Assembly: GCA_028707125.1 (NCBI GenBank)
Contig: JAQTUX010000001.1
Coordinates: 1,114,023 to 1,178,022 of the forward strand
DNA: 64,000 nt
Direction: 5' to 3'
From: Candidatus Omnitrophota bacterium
GTDB taxonomy: Bacteria > Omnitrophota > Gorgyraeia > Gygaellales > JAQTUX01
This document shows positions 8,084 through 16,135 of the stretch, in pieces. The stretch's first letter is position 1; each line of letters starts with the position of its first letter. A program made the position numbers and the translations under genes. The notes beneath the pieces were generated by a model. The model did no database searches. It saw only the letters and a list, made by a program, of their open reading frames with translations, and was not told the origin of the DNA.

Positions 8084-9052
8084 TTAAAACATCCTCCAGT
8101 CCTTTGCCCTGATCAGCAGGATCAGGAAAAATACGCCACCGAAAAGCCCGGTGATCACCCCCACAGGCAGTTCAAGGGGCTTAACGACTGTGCGCGCGAG
8201 CGTGTCCGCCAACACAAGAAAAGTTGCCCCTGCCAGGACAGAAGCGGGGATGAGAAATCTGTGGCCCGGCCCGACGAGCTTCCTTGTAAAATGCGGAATA
8301 ACCAGCCCGACAAAACCGATGATCCCGCAGGCAGCAACCCCTACAGCGGTGATCAGCGATGCCGCGATAAAGATTATCGCCTTTATCCTGGCGACGGCCA
8401 GCCCCAAGTGCGTTGCCTTTTCTTCGCCGAGAGTAAGGATATCAATATCCGGGCTGAGATAAAAAATAGCCAGCCAGCCAAAAACAAAAAACGGCAGCAT
8501 CAATTTTAGCGTCCGCATATCCGCCAGAGAAATGTCGCCCATAAGCCAGAGTATGGCCTGATGCACATTTTCCGACTTTGCCACGGCAAAAAGGAACATA
8601 ACCAACGATGAGAATACAAAATTCAGCATTACGCCGCCCAATATCATGCCGGTGTTGGAAAACCTCTTGTTGCCGGCGACCATATACACAAGCGCGATGC
8701 ATAATATCGCCCCTGAAAACGCGCTTACAGGCAGCCAGAACGCGCCTAAACCAAGAATTATACATAAGGAAGCGCCGAACGCCGCACCGCCTGATATCCC
8801 TAATGTATAAGGGTCTGCCAGGGGATTGCTCAATACCGCCTGAAAAACGCATCCGCTTACCGCAAGGGACGCGCCTACCATAAGCGCGAGCATTACGCGC
8901 GGCAATCTGATCTTATATAAAATGGTCCCTGCCTGGCTGTCAGCCCTGAATAAATCCGGCAAATTCACTTTGGCCGGGCCTGAGAAAAGCGAGAATACGA
9001 CTGACAGGACAAGCGCGATAAACAAAACTATCAAAACAACCCGCTTGCTCAT
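8084..9052 (-). CDS. btuC: Corrinoid ABC transporter permease (FecCD family)
   Basis: 322 aa, very hydrophobic, with the 9-10 membrane segments of FecCD/BtuC permeases. Family blocks seen are RLPRVMLALMVGASLAVSG, NPLADPYTLGISGGAAFGA and GFVGLVIPHFTRKLVGPGHR, the last containing the coupling region that contacts the ATPase. Start and btuF stop overlap as ATGA. Part of btuF-btuC-btuD. Confidence 0.94.
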   Translation of the reverse strand: MSKRVVLIVLFIALVLSVVFSLFSGPAKVNLPDLFRADSQAGTILYKIRLPRVMLALMVGASLAVSGCVFQAVLSNPLADPYTLGISGGAAFGASLCIILGLGAFWLPVSAFSGAILCIALVYMVAGNKRFSNTGMILGGVMLNFVFSSLVMFLFAVAKSENVHQAILWLMGDISLADMRTLKLMLPFFVFGWLAIFYLSPDIDILTLGEEKATHLGLAVARIKAIIFIAASLITAVGVAACGIIGFVGLVIPHFTRKLVGPGHRFLIPASVLAGATFLVLADTLARTVVKPLELPVGVITGLFGGVFFLILLIRAKDWRMF

Positions 9053-9888
9053 TGCTGCCTTGCCTCCTTCACCAATCCAGCGGTCTTCTCCAGCGCGACT
9101 ATAAAATTATCCGGCGTGGGTGTGCAGGCGAAATGCATATCATATACGTACACCCTGTTATTCCTCACAGCGTCTATCCCCGGAAACCTGCGCCACAGAT
9201 CCAGTTCGCTGCCGGTAATGTCGCCCATTGTAACTACGATTATGATCTCCGGGTTTCTCTTAATTACCTCTTCTATGCTGACTCTGGGATAACGGCCGGC
9301 CATATCCGAAAATATGTTCACGCCGCCTGCCCAGTTAATTATCTCATCCGTGAATGTGCCGGCTGAAGCGCTGACTATGGGCCTTGCGCCCAATTGCCAG
9401 AATATTTTTATCTTATCCGCGGCGGCAGATTCTTTTCTGATGGCCTCGATCTTTGCATTTATGCCGTCCATGATCTGCCTTGCTGTCTCAAAGCGTCCCA
9501 GGATCACTCCCAACCTCAAGAAATTGCGTTCTATATCGCGGAATCCTTTTGTTTCGTTAAACGCGACTACGTTTAACCCCAGGGCGGCCAATTTCTTTAT
9601 TGACTCCTGCCTGTTGCCTTCATTTGTGGCCAGGACCAGATCCGGCTTAAGAGACACTATTTTCTCCATACTCGGCTCAAGCACTGTCCCGATGATCTCC
9701 TTGTTTCGCGCCTCTTCGGGATATCGGCAATACGAGGTAACGCCTATTAAGGAATCCTCTGCGCCTAAAAGATATATCTCTTCAGTAATGGAAGGAGCCA
9801 GAGAAACCACCCTTTTGTGATCCGCGTACGAGGTGCCGCTGAAAAACAGCAGGAATAATGCTAATATACTTTTATATTTAACACCCAT
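9049..9888 (-). CDS. btuF: Cobalamin-binding periplasmic protein
   Basis: 279 aa. A signal peptide (ALFLLFFSGTSYA) is followed by a class III solute-binding protein of the BtuF/FecB type. Recognisable blocks are RVVSLAPSITEEIYLLGAED, VTSYCRYPEEA, KPDLVLATNEGN and VYVYDMHFACTPTPDN. In Gram-negatives it delivers corrinoid to BtuCD. The gene overlaps the end of the PP-loop gene by 28 bases. Confidence 0.92.
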   Translation of the reverse strand: MGVKYKSILALFLLFFSGTSYADHKRVVSLAPSITEEIYLLGAEDSLIGVTSYCRYPEEARNKEIIGTVLEPSMEKIVSLKPDLVLATNEGNRQESIKKLAALGLNVVAFNETKGFRDIERNFLRLGVILGRFETARQIMDGINAKIEAIRKESAAADKIKIFWQLGARPIVSASAGTFTDEIINWAGGVNIFSDMAGRYPRVSIEEVIKRNPEIIIVVTMGDITGSELDLWRRFPGIDAVRNNRVYVYDMHFACTPTPDNFIVALEKTAGLVKEARQQ

Positions 9889-10526
9889 CTGTCATCAACC
9901 TTTTCAACCGCGCCTTCTTCAATCTTCAATTCCCTGGAGAATATCGGCCCGTTAAACACAAAACTGTGGTATTCCCCGTTTTCTCCGCAGGGGTCGACTC
10001 CGGCAGGAAGCCCTGATAAAAGATCATTGTCAATTGTCCTGCCCAGTATACTCTTATCCAGTTTATCCGCCTTCACATTAATGATCTTGGATCTAAAACC
10101 TGCGCCGATGAATTCGCGCGCCAGTTTCTCCGTATCCTCTTTCCAGAGAGGGAATACCGGCTTAACCCCCGCGGCGGCGCTTACATCGCTGAGCCAATCG
10201 TAATGCTCCCGCACAAAGATATCGCCGAATATCGCGTGATCTACACCCTGTTCCTTCAGTGACTTTAAGGCAGCGGTATAAACATCCCTGGCGTTATTTC
10301 TTTCCGCGTCTTTTTGCAGAAGCTTAATGCCCATTGCCTCTGCCTGTTTTACTATCGCCTCCCTGCCAAGATTGTGCGATATAGAACACTTGCTTCCCTT
10401 CAGCGTTACGTTAAACAGCCGTTCCACGCTATACCCGTCATTCATCGCCCTGAAAAGAGCAAGGCATGCATCCTTGCCTCCACCCCAGAGACAGACGGCC
10501 CTTCTGACCTCAGAGTTCGTATTCAT
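9861..10526 (-). CDS. PP-loop ATP pyrophosphatase, Dph6/MJ0570-like
   Basis: 221 aa. The N-terminal PP-loop reads LWGGGKDACLALFRA, a variant of the SGGKDS motif of enzymes that adenylate a carboxylate or thiolate and release pyrophosphate. Later blocks include DHAIFGDIFVREHYDWL, GFRSKIINVKADKLDKSILGRTID and GVDPCGENGEYHSFVFNGP. These are typical of the diphthine-ammonia ligase (Dph6) superfamily. Bacteria lack diphthamide, so the substrate here is not diphthine. It overlaps the radical SAM gene by 17 bases and btuF by 28, wedged inside the B12 locus; an amidation or ligation step on a corrinoid or on the neighbouring peptide is an inference only. Confidence 0.8.
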   Translation of the reverse strand: MNTNSEVRRAVCLWGGGKDACLALFRAMNDGYSVERLFNVTLKGSKCSISHNLGREAIVKQAEAMGIKLLQKDAERNNARDVYTAALKSLKEQGVDHAIFGDIFVREHYDWLSDVSAAAGVKPVFPLWKEDTEKLAREFIGAGFRSKIINVKADKLDKSILGRTIDNDLLSGLPAGVDPCGENGEYHSFVFNGPIFSRELKIEEGAVEKVDDRWVLNIKVY

Positions 10527-11838
10527 ACTCTAATCCTTTCAATACCTCTGACTTGATAAATTCAGAGTATTTTTCATCCGCTATAAGTTTAAAGGCGTAA
10601 GTAATTATTTTCTTGTAAAACCGGCAAAATACCGACTTCTTATTCATACTGCCCTTATACGCGTAAAGTTCAGCCGGGCAGGGAGCGCCGCATATATTCC
10701 TTAATACGCACACATCGCACTCCTTTATATCTTCCACTACGCGGCCGCGTATTTTCCTGAAGGCGGATGAGTCCATAGCGGAGGCGATAGAACCATCACG
10801 GAATATGTTCCCGCCGGAGAACTCTCTTAAGCCCGCAAATTCACCGCAAGGTATCATATCTCCGTCCGCGGTTATGTTCAGGAAAACCCTGCCGCCTCCA
10901 CAAGGCGAGATATCGCACATAAGACGGCGCGCCATAGGCGCGACTATGGCAAGGATAACGTTCTCAAAGTTTCCGATCGCTATTTTGCGGCCGGATTTAA
11001 GCGACAGACGCGTAGCCGTCTTAACAGCAAGCAGGAAATACTTAGCCATATCCGCCTGTTTCGGCCTTACCTTACGCGAATGTTTCTGCGTCAGGCGCAC
11101 AGGGTTAAGTAAGGCGCAGGGCACCCTAAGCTTATGCAGAAAGCTTACAATTTCCGGCAATTGGCGCACGTTGAATTTATTAATGGTCGTGATCACATTC
11201 AGCCGCGGGTATCCGTTAAACCATTTTAACGCCCTTACGGCGCATTTGAAATTGCCTCCGCCCTTTGATGAACGCGCCTTATTGTTGGACATCTCATCAT
11301 ATGAATCCAGCGATATGCCCACATTTACCCTGTATTTTATCAGGAAATCAACATCCTTTTTTTCCAGCAGGATGGCGTTTGTCTGAACACCGAAGAGTAT
11401 CCTGCCGCTGAATTTCCTCACCGCCAGAAACAGCAGGTCTTTCTTCAGCAGCGGCTCTGCCGCGTGGAATATGACTAACGGCTTAGACGCGCCCTCTGTC
11501 TTGAAGTGCCGGATAATACTGTTAAGGATAAACTCTAATTTATCCCAGTCCAGTTCAGCGCCTGACTGTCGTATCTGGTGAGGTATATAGCAATACGAGC
11601 AATTGGCGTTGCATCTATCTGTCAGATTGACGTAGACCGCGGCAAGCTTTCTATTCTTCCTGAAGGCATTGAAATCCCGGCTGATCTTAGGGTTGACCCG
11701 CTCATAGAGGGAGACCGCATCCTGAAAGCCGCCGGCCTTCGGATCCGATCCCCCTCTTGATATCGCCCAGAACACATTGTCCGGGTCGATCATTAAATTG
11801 ATATTTTTAGCTATTCTTCTCTTCTCCATAGACCACAT
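10510..11838 (-). CDS. Radical SAM/SPASM peptide-maturase-like protein (CbpB-like)
   Basis: 442 aa. The radical SAM CxxxCxxC cluster motif is CNANCSYCYIP near residues 74-84, after the strand VYVNLTDR. The C-terminal half carries SPASM-type cysteines: CDISPCGGG, DGDMIPCGE, then CDVCVLRNICGAPC and FCRFYK, ligating auxiliary Fe-S clusters. SPASM enzymes commonly modify ribosomal peptides. The start at 11838 lies inside the end of a 46-codon Cys-containing peptide gene (32-base overlap), the arrangement of a RiPP precursor and maturase. From memory it resembles the CbpB group of radical SAM enzymes that sit with a small CbpA peptide near B12 genes; I cannot verify that by search. Confidence 0.82.
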   Translation of the reverse strand: MWSMEKRRIAKNINLMIDPDNVFWAISRGGSDPKAGGFQDAVSLYERVNPKISRDFNAFRKNRKLAAVYVNLTDRCNANCSYCYIPHQIRQSGAELDWDKLEFILNSIIRHFKTEGASKPLVIFHAAEPLLKKDLLFLAVRKFSGRILFGVQTNAILLEKKDVDFLIKYRVNVGISLDSYDEMSNNKARSSKGGGNFKCAVRALKWFNGYPRLNVITTINKFNVRQLPEIVSFLHKLRVPCALLNPVRLTQKHSRKVRPKQADMAKYFLLAVKTATRLSLKSGRKIAIGNFENVILAIVAPMARRLMCDISPCGGGRVFLNITADGDMIPCGEFAGLREFSGGNIFRDGSIASAMDSSAFRKIRGRVVEDIKECDVCVLRNICGAPCPAELYAYKGSMNKKSVFCRFYKKIITYAFKLIADEKYSEFIKSEVLKGLEYEYEL

Positions 11839-11947
11839 AATGCGAAAGCCCTGCTCCTGATTTATTGCATTTTGCCCGATAAGATACTGTTTCTTTTTTT
11901 TCCTCTGTCTTTTTCTCCGTGCATTTACCCCGCTTAGAACAACTCAT
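11807..11947 (-). CDS. Small Cys-containing peptide, putative RiPP precursor (CbpA-like)
   Basis: 46 codons, too short for normal ORF calling. ATG at 11947 is preceded by a near-perfect GAGGAGGTGAACAAA Shine-Dalgarno. The peptide starts MSCSKRGKCTEKK, has a charged KKTEEKKE middle, then YRAKCNKSGAGLSHYVVYGE. It has three cysteines (residues 3, 9 and 27), no signal peptide and no hydrophobic core. It overlaps the radical SAM/SPASM gene and follows cbiP by 15 bases. The combination of strong ribosome site, Cys content and a directly coupled SPASM enzyme argues for a modified peptide. Its role beside corrinoid genes is unknown; binding or handling of corrinoid or cobalt would be a guess. Confidence 0.75.
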   Translation of the reverse strand: MSCSKRGKCTEKKTEEKKETVSYRAKCNKSGAGLSHYVVYGEEKNS

Positions 11948-11962
11948 TTTGTTCACCTCCTC

Positions 11963-13459
11963 TCATGACTTAAGCAACCTGTAAATTTCCTTCATATCAA
12001 TATTTTTCCTGACCAGCCGCGCCAGCTTATCTAAGTTGCCGTTGAGAGACGATCCGCTATTCCCCGCTTTATAGCCCAGGCCTTTGGCAGCGCACAGGCG
12101 CGTAATGAAATCCTTACGGAATGGATCATTATCAAAGACGCCGTGGATGTATGTGCCCCATACCCTGCCCGTATCATTTGAGGCGCCGTCGCCTATATCT
12201 GCCTTCTTGTTATTTCGCCGCGTGATTTTAAATAACGGCCTTGAGCCGTTTAACAGGCGCGACTGTCCGTGGTGGATTTCGTATCCCTGAAGCATCAGGC
12301 CTGACGCCATATGCCTTGCCTTAACCTGGAATGTGGCCTTCTTTCCGCTGAAGGCAGTCATTACTTCCAACAGGCTAAAGCCCTTGACGCCTCCTGACTT
12401 TGATTCTATCCTGCCGTTATCTGTGATACTCCTGCCCAACATCTGATATCCGCCGCAGATGCCGATCACTTCACATCCCTTCTTCAGTAAATGATCCAGC
12501 TTCTTTGCCAGGCCTGCCTTGCGCAGCGCCGCGAGGTCTGAAATAGTATTTTTGCTGCCGGGGATTATCAAAACATCCGGCTCCGCGATCTCGTTTATGT
12601 CCCTGATGTAATTCAGGTTAACCACCGGCTCTTTTTCCAACGCGTCAAAATCGGTAAAATTAGAGATATGCGGAAGATAAAGCACATCTATGTTGATCTT
12701 ATCACGTTCATATCCGCGCTGCCCCAACCTTTCAAGCGAAACAGAGTCCTCCTCGGGCAGGCGTATGGTATCAGGGCCGAAGAACGGCACCACACCTAAG
12801 ACCTTTTTCCCTGTCTTTTTTTCAAGGAAACTCAAGCCCCCTTTGAGCAGCCGCTTATCGCCCCTGAACTTATTTATTATGAACCCGGCTACCTGCCTTC
12901 TCTCATCAGGCGTGAGCAGCTCCATTGTCCCGACTAGAGACGCGAATACGCCGCCTTTGTCAATATCGGCGACTATTATGACCGGGGCATTGGCGAACTT
13001 TGCCATGCGGGTATTGACGATGTCGTGCCGCTTCAGATTTATCTCCGCGATACTGCCCGCTCCCTCTATCACGACAACATTAAACTCAGCCGATAATCTC
13101 CTGAAAGAATCCTCAACCGTTTTCCTCAGCCCGGCCTTTGCCTTCGTGTAGCGCAACGCGGACATATTTCCTAACGGCCTGCCTCTTACTATTACCTGCG
13201 CGCCGGTATCGCGCGTCGGTTTTAATAATATGGGGTTCATATCTACTGTGGGGTTTATCCTGGCCGCCTCTGCCTGCATTGCCTGCGCCCTGCCTATTTC
13301 ACCGCCGTCTCGCGTAACGCAAGAATTAAGCGCCATATTCTGCGCCTTGAACGGCGCCACCTCATAGCCGTCCTGCCGAAAAATCCTGCAAAGCGCGGCA
13401 ACCAGTACGCTTTTACCTACTCCAGAACCTGTGCCGCAGATCTGTATCGCTTTAGACAT
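11963..13459 (-). CDS. cobQ: Cobyric acid synthase (adenosylcobyrate amidotransferase)
   Basis: Glutamine-dependent enzyme that amidates side chains b, d, e and g of adenosylcobyrinate a,c-diamide to give adenosylcobyrate. 498 aa, full length. The N-terminal dethiobiotin-synthetase-like domain starts CGTGSGVGKSVLVAALCRI and continues APFKAQNMALNS. The C-terminal class I glutaminase has the nucleophile in VIGICGGYQMLG and the His in GTYIHGVFDND. Also called CbiP. It overlaps cbiB by 8 bases. Because no ring-building genes are present, it probably acts on imported incomplete corrinoids. Confidence 0.96.
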   Translation of the reverse strand: MSKAIQICGTGSGVGKSVLVAALCRIFRQDGYEVAPFKAQNMALNSCVTRDGGEIGRAQAMQAEAARINPTVDMNPILLKPTRDTGAQVIVRGRPLGNMSALRYTKAKAGLRKTVEDSFRRLSAEFNVVVIEGAGSIAEINLKRHDIVNTRMAKFANAPVIIVADIDKGGVFASLVGTMELLTPDERRQVAGFIINKFRGDKRLLKGGLSFLEKKTGKKVLGVVPFFGPDTIRLPEEDSVSLERLGQRGYERDKINIDVLYLPHISNFTDFDALEKEPVVNLNYIRDINEIAEPDVLIIPGSKNTISDLAALRKAGLAKKLDHLLKKGCEVIGICGGYQMLGRSITDNGRIESKSGGVKGFSLLEVMTAFSGKKATFQVKARHMASGLMLQGYEIHHGQSRLLNGSRPLFKITRRNNKKADIGDGASNDTGRVWGTYIHGVFDNDPFRKDFITRLCAAKGLGYKAGNSGSSLNGNLDKLARLVRKNIDMKEIYRLLKS

Positions 13460-14363
13460 TTAATAATACTCCCGAAACCAAAGTGATCATCGCGCAAGCA
13501 TAACTTAATTTTATGCTTTCTGATATATGGATAATATCCGGGGCGCTGTTGCCTTTGCCGAAAACCGGCTTTTCTATCGCCTGTCCCTGGTAGTGATTTA
13601 CCCCGCCTATTTCAATGCCTAACGCCCCGGCAAACCCTGCCTGAATTATTGAAGTATCCAGCCGCCGGCTTGGCCTGAATGCCTCACGCCAGTTCTTCCT
13701 CAGGATAAATGCTGCGATAGCAACAACGGCCGAAGACAACATAGAAGGAATGATATTAAGGAAATGATCCATCCGCGCGCTTGCCCAGCCAAAATCCCTG
13801 TATTTCTCATTCCTGTATCCTACCATTGAGTCAAGCGTGTTTATTGCCTTATACATCCAGGCAAGCGGTATGCCGCCTAAAAAGGCAAAGAATATAGGAG
13901 CGATTATGCCGTCAACCGTGCTTTCCGCGGTCGTCTCAACGGCTGCCCGCGCGATATCGCCTTTATCCAGATCGCCGGTATCCCTGCCGACAACCTTGGA
14001 GAGCTCCTTCCGCGCCAGTTCAATATCGCTGTTTTTAAGCGCTCTGCTTACGGATTCAACGTGCGCCTTCAGGTCTTTGATGCTGATCACAAAGTAGAAC
14101 AGCAGCGCGGCAACAGCCGTGCCTAAGGCCGCGTTCATCGCAAAAAGCAGCTTCAGGGCCAACCATGCCAGCCCCGGCCAGAATACGGCGATAGTTAAAG
14201 CGAATATTATCCCGTTGATCCTGTCGTTATGGCTCAACTTCCTGAAATACTTCTCTGAGGCGCCTATCTGCCTGCCCAATAAACGCACAGGATGCCATTT
14301 AAGCCATTGCGGGTCGCCCAGCCACAAGTCCAGGAGAAAACCTATCACGATCGCTATTGTCAT
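13452..14363 (-). CDS. cbiB: Adenosylcobinamide-phosphate synthase
   Basis: Membrane enzyme that attaches (R)-1-amino-2-propanol phosphate to adenosylcobyrate. 303 aa, hydrophobic, with the family opening GFLLDLWLGDPQWLKWHPVRLLG and the conserved VETTAESTVDGIIAPIFFA and GNSAPDIIHISESIKL blocks. It overlaps both neighbours (cobQ and the aminotransferase-like gene). Also named CobD in the aerobic-pathway nomenclature; cbiB is used here to avoid confusion with the decarboxylase next door. Confidence 0.95.
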   Translation of the reverse strand: MTIAIVIGFLLDLWLGDPQWLKWHPVRLLGRQIGASEKYFRKLSHNDRINGIIFALTIAVFWPGLAWLALKLLFAMNAALGTAVAALLFYFVISIKDLKAHVESVSRALKNSDIELARKELSKVVGRDTGDLDKGDIARAAVETTAESTVDGIIAPIFFAFLGGIPLAWMYKAINTLDSMVGYRNEKYRDFGWASARMDHFLNIIPSMLSSAVVAIAAFILRKNWREAFRPSRRLDTSIIQAGFAGALGIEIGGVNHYQGQAIEKPVFGKGNSAPDIIHISESIKLSYACAMITLVSGVLLNV

Positions 14364-15412
14364 ATTAATATCTTTTTTAGCTCATTGACCAAACGCAGAT
14401 TCTCTTTTCTCGTCCTGACCGCCACTCTGAAATACTTACTCCCCAGCCCGCGGAAAGTAGAGCAATCGCGTATGAGTATCCCCTTCCTGCCCAATAAATC
14501 AGCCAGCCGGCTTGAATTAACGCTGCTTTTACAAAAAATAAAATTGGCGGTTGGAACTGACGGCTTGACCCCATCTATCAGGCAGAGCTGCCTGTATAGA
14601 TACTCCCGTTCCCTGAACATAAATTCCCTGCTTTTTTCAATAAACCTTCTGTCTTTCAGCAATGCCTCTGAAATGAGCTGCGCGGGATAATTGACCATCC
14701 AGGGATAACGGAATTTATTCAATTTTGACAGCGTCCTGTTATGCGCCGCCACATACCCCGCTCTCAAGCCGGCAAGCGCGAAGAATTTGGTAAGCGATCC
14801 GAGGATAATTATCCTGCTGTTCTTGAGCGCCTGCCTTATCAAGGTATACCTGTCTTTGTCCTTTACGAAATCCATAAACACTTCGTCAATTAGAAAATAA
14901 GCCGATGGTAATCTTTTAATAAAACTTATTAGATCTCCCGCCTCAAACAGGTCTGCCGTAGGGTTGTTTGGGTTGCAGATAAATACAATATCAGGCCTTC
15001 GACCGCGCTCAGGGTTGAAATCACCGATTTCGCGACGATAGATCTTTGAACCGACCGCGTTAAGCGCCCTTTCGTATTCGGAAAACGCTGGCGTAAAGAT
15101 AAGCGCGCCGCGGGGGCGTAAAGCTGACACGACAAGATAAATGAGTTCAATTGAGCCGCAACCCGGCATTATATTATGCCGATCGACGCCTAGATATCCG
15201 GCAATGGCCTTTGTCAGGCCCGCGGCATCTGGCTGAGGATAACGGCGTATCTTGGTGAAATTGTCACGGATCAATTTCCGTATCGCGGGCGGATGACGCA
15301 GGGGATTTATGCTCGCGCTGAAATCCACTATTTTATCTTCAGGTATGCCGTACTGCCCTGATGCCGCCTTTATATCTCCACCGTGGTATGCCGCCTGCCT
15401 GCTCTCTTTCAT
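14360..15412 (-). CDS. cobD: L-threonine-O-3-phosphate decarboxylase (CobD, HisC-like fold)
   Basis: PLP enzyme of the class I/II aminotransferase fold that makes aminopropanol phosphate for the nucleotide loop. 350 aa. Signature parts are YHGGDI near the start, DFSASINPLRHP, CNPNNPTADLF, and the PLP Lys in LGSLTKFFALAGLRAGY. Context (cbiB, cobS, cobT) distinguishes it from histidinol-phosphate aminotransferase. Around residues 131-138 the stretch NPERGRRPD is encoded by DNA matching, with one mismatch over 18 bases, the palindromic repeat found inside cobT. This may be a short inserted element. Confidence 0.9.
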   Translation of the reverse strand: MKESRQAAYHGGDIKAASGQYGIPEDKIVDFSASINPLRHPPAIRKLIRDNFTKIRRYPQPDAAGLTKAIAGYLGVDRHNIMPGCGSIELIYLVVSALRPRGALIFTPAFSEYERALNAVGSKIYRREIGDFNPERGRRPDIVFICNPNNPTADLFEAGDLISFIKRLPSAYFLIDEVFMDFVKDKDRYTLIRQALKNSRIIILGSLTKFFALAGLRAGYVAAHNRTLSKLNKFRYPWMVNYPAQLISEALLKDRRFIEKSREFMFREREYLYRQLCLIDGVKPSVPTANFIFCKSSVNSSRLADLLGRKGILIRDCSTFRGLGSKYFRVAVRTRKENLRLVNELKKILI

Positions 15413-16134
15413 ATGGCAAGAATGATCAGTGTGACTGCTTCCGTAAACTCAATTATAGCTCCGAGGTTATCGCCTGTTATGCCGCCGAATGTCCGGCTTA
15501 ACACAAAAGAAAACAACGCGGCTAATACGCATATGACCGGAAAAAATAATACTCCTTTGGCGCCAAGCGCGATGCCGGCTATGACTAAAGCGGTGATAGC
15601 GGCGATAACAACGGTTTTAGGGCGGATATTGTCAAAAAATGCTTTTGCCTTACCGGACTCCCTTGGATAACTGAATAAAAAAATTGGCAGCGTTACGCTG
15701 AATCTTCCCAGAACAGGAGCAACTATTAATGCGCCTGTCCTCATGCTGCCCAGGGAATGAAGGGCGAAAACCTTAAACAGAATAAGGAATACTACCGCGG
15801 CCATACCGAACGCCCCTATCCTGCTGTCCCTCATGATCTCAAGCATTGCTTGTCTGGGCTTTCCGCTGCCTAACGCGTCAAAGGTATCTGCCGTCCCGTC
15901 AAGATGCATCCCGCCTGTAATGAGCAGCCATAATCCGGCTAATATAACGCTAAGAAGCAAAGGCGGCAGTATGCCTGAAAGCAAGGCACTTACTCCGGCC
16001 AACAGCAGGCCAATAAACAATCCCACAACCGGAAAATAGATCAGGGACGCGGCAATGCCGCGGTCCTTCAACTCCCCCCGTATTCTGACCGGCAGTATCG
16101 TAAGGAATTGCAGCGCGATAAGCAGTCCTTTCAT
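15409..16134 (-). CDS. cobS: Adenosylcobinamide-GDP ribazoletransferase (cobalamin synthase)
   Basis: Membrane enzyme joining alpha-ribazole (phosphate) to adenosylcobinamide-GDP. With ATG 16134 the protein is 241 aa and begins MKGLLIALQFLTILPVRI, the normal CobS N-terminus, preceded by GAGAGAGAT. A start 24 bases upstream would add eight non-conserved residues overlapping cobT. Conserved blocks: GMHLDGTADTFDALGSGKPRQAMLEIMRDSRIGAFG (metal-binding Asp-rich motif) and GGITGDNLGAIIEFTEA. Several membrane helices. One base separates it from the cobT stop. Confidence 0.94.
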   Translation of the reverse strand: MKGLLIALQFLTILPVRIRGELKDRGIAASLIYFPVVGLFIGLLLAGVSALLSGILPPLLLSVILAGLWLLITGGMHLDGTADTFDALGSGKPRQAMLEIMRDSRIGAFGMAAVVFLILFKVFALHSLGSMRTGALIVAPVLGRFSVTLPIFLFSYPRESGKAKAFFDNIRPKTVVIAAITALVIAGIALGAKGVLFFPVICVLAALFSFVLSRTFGGITGDNLGAIIEFTEAVTLIILAI

Positions 16135-16135
16135 A

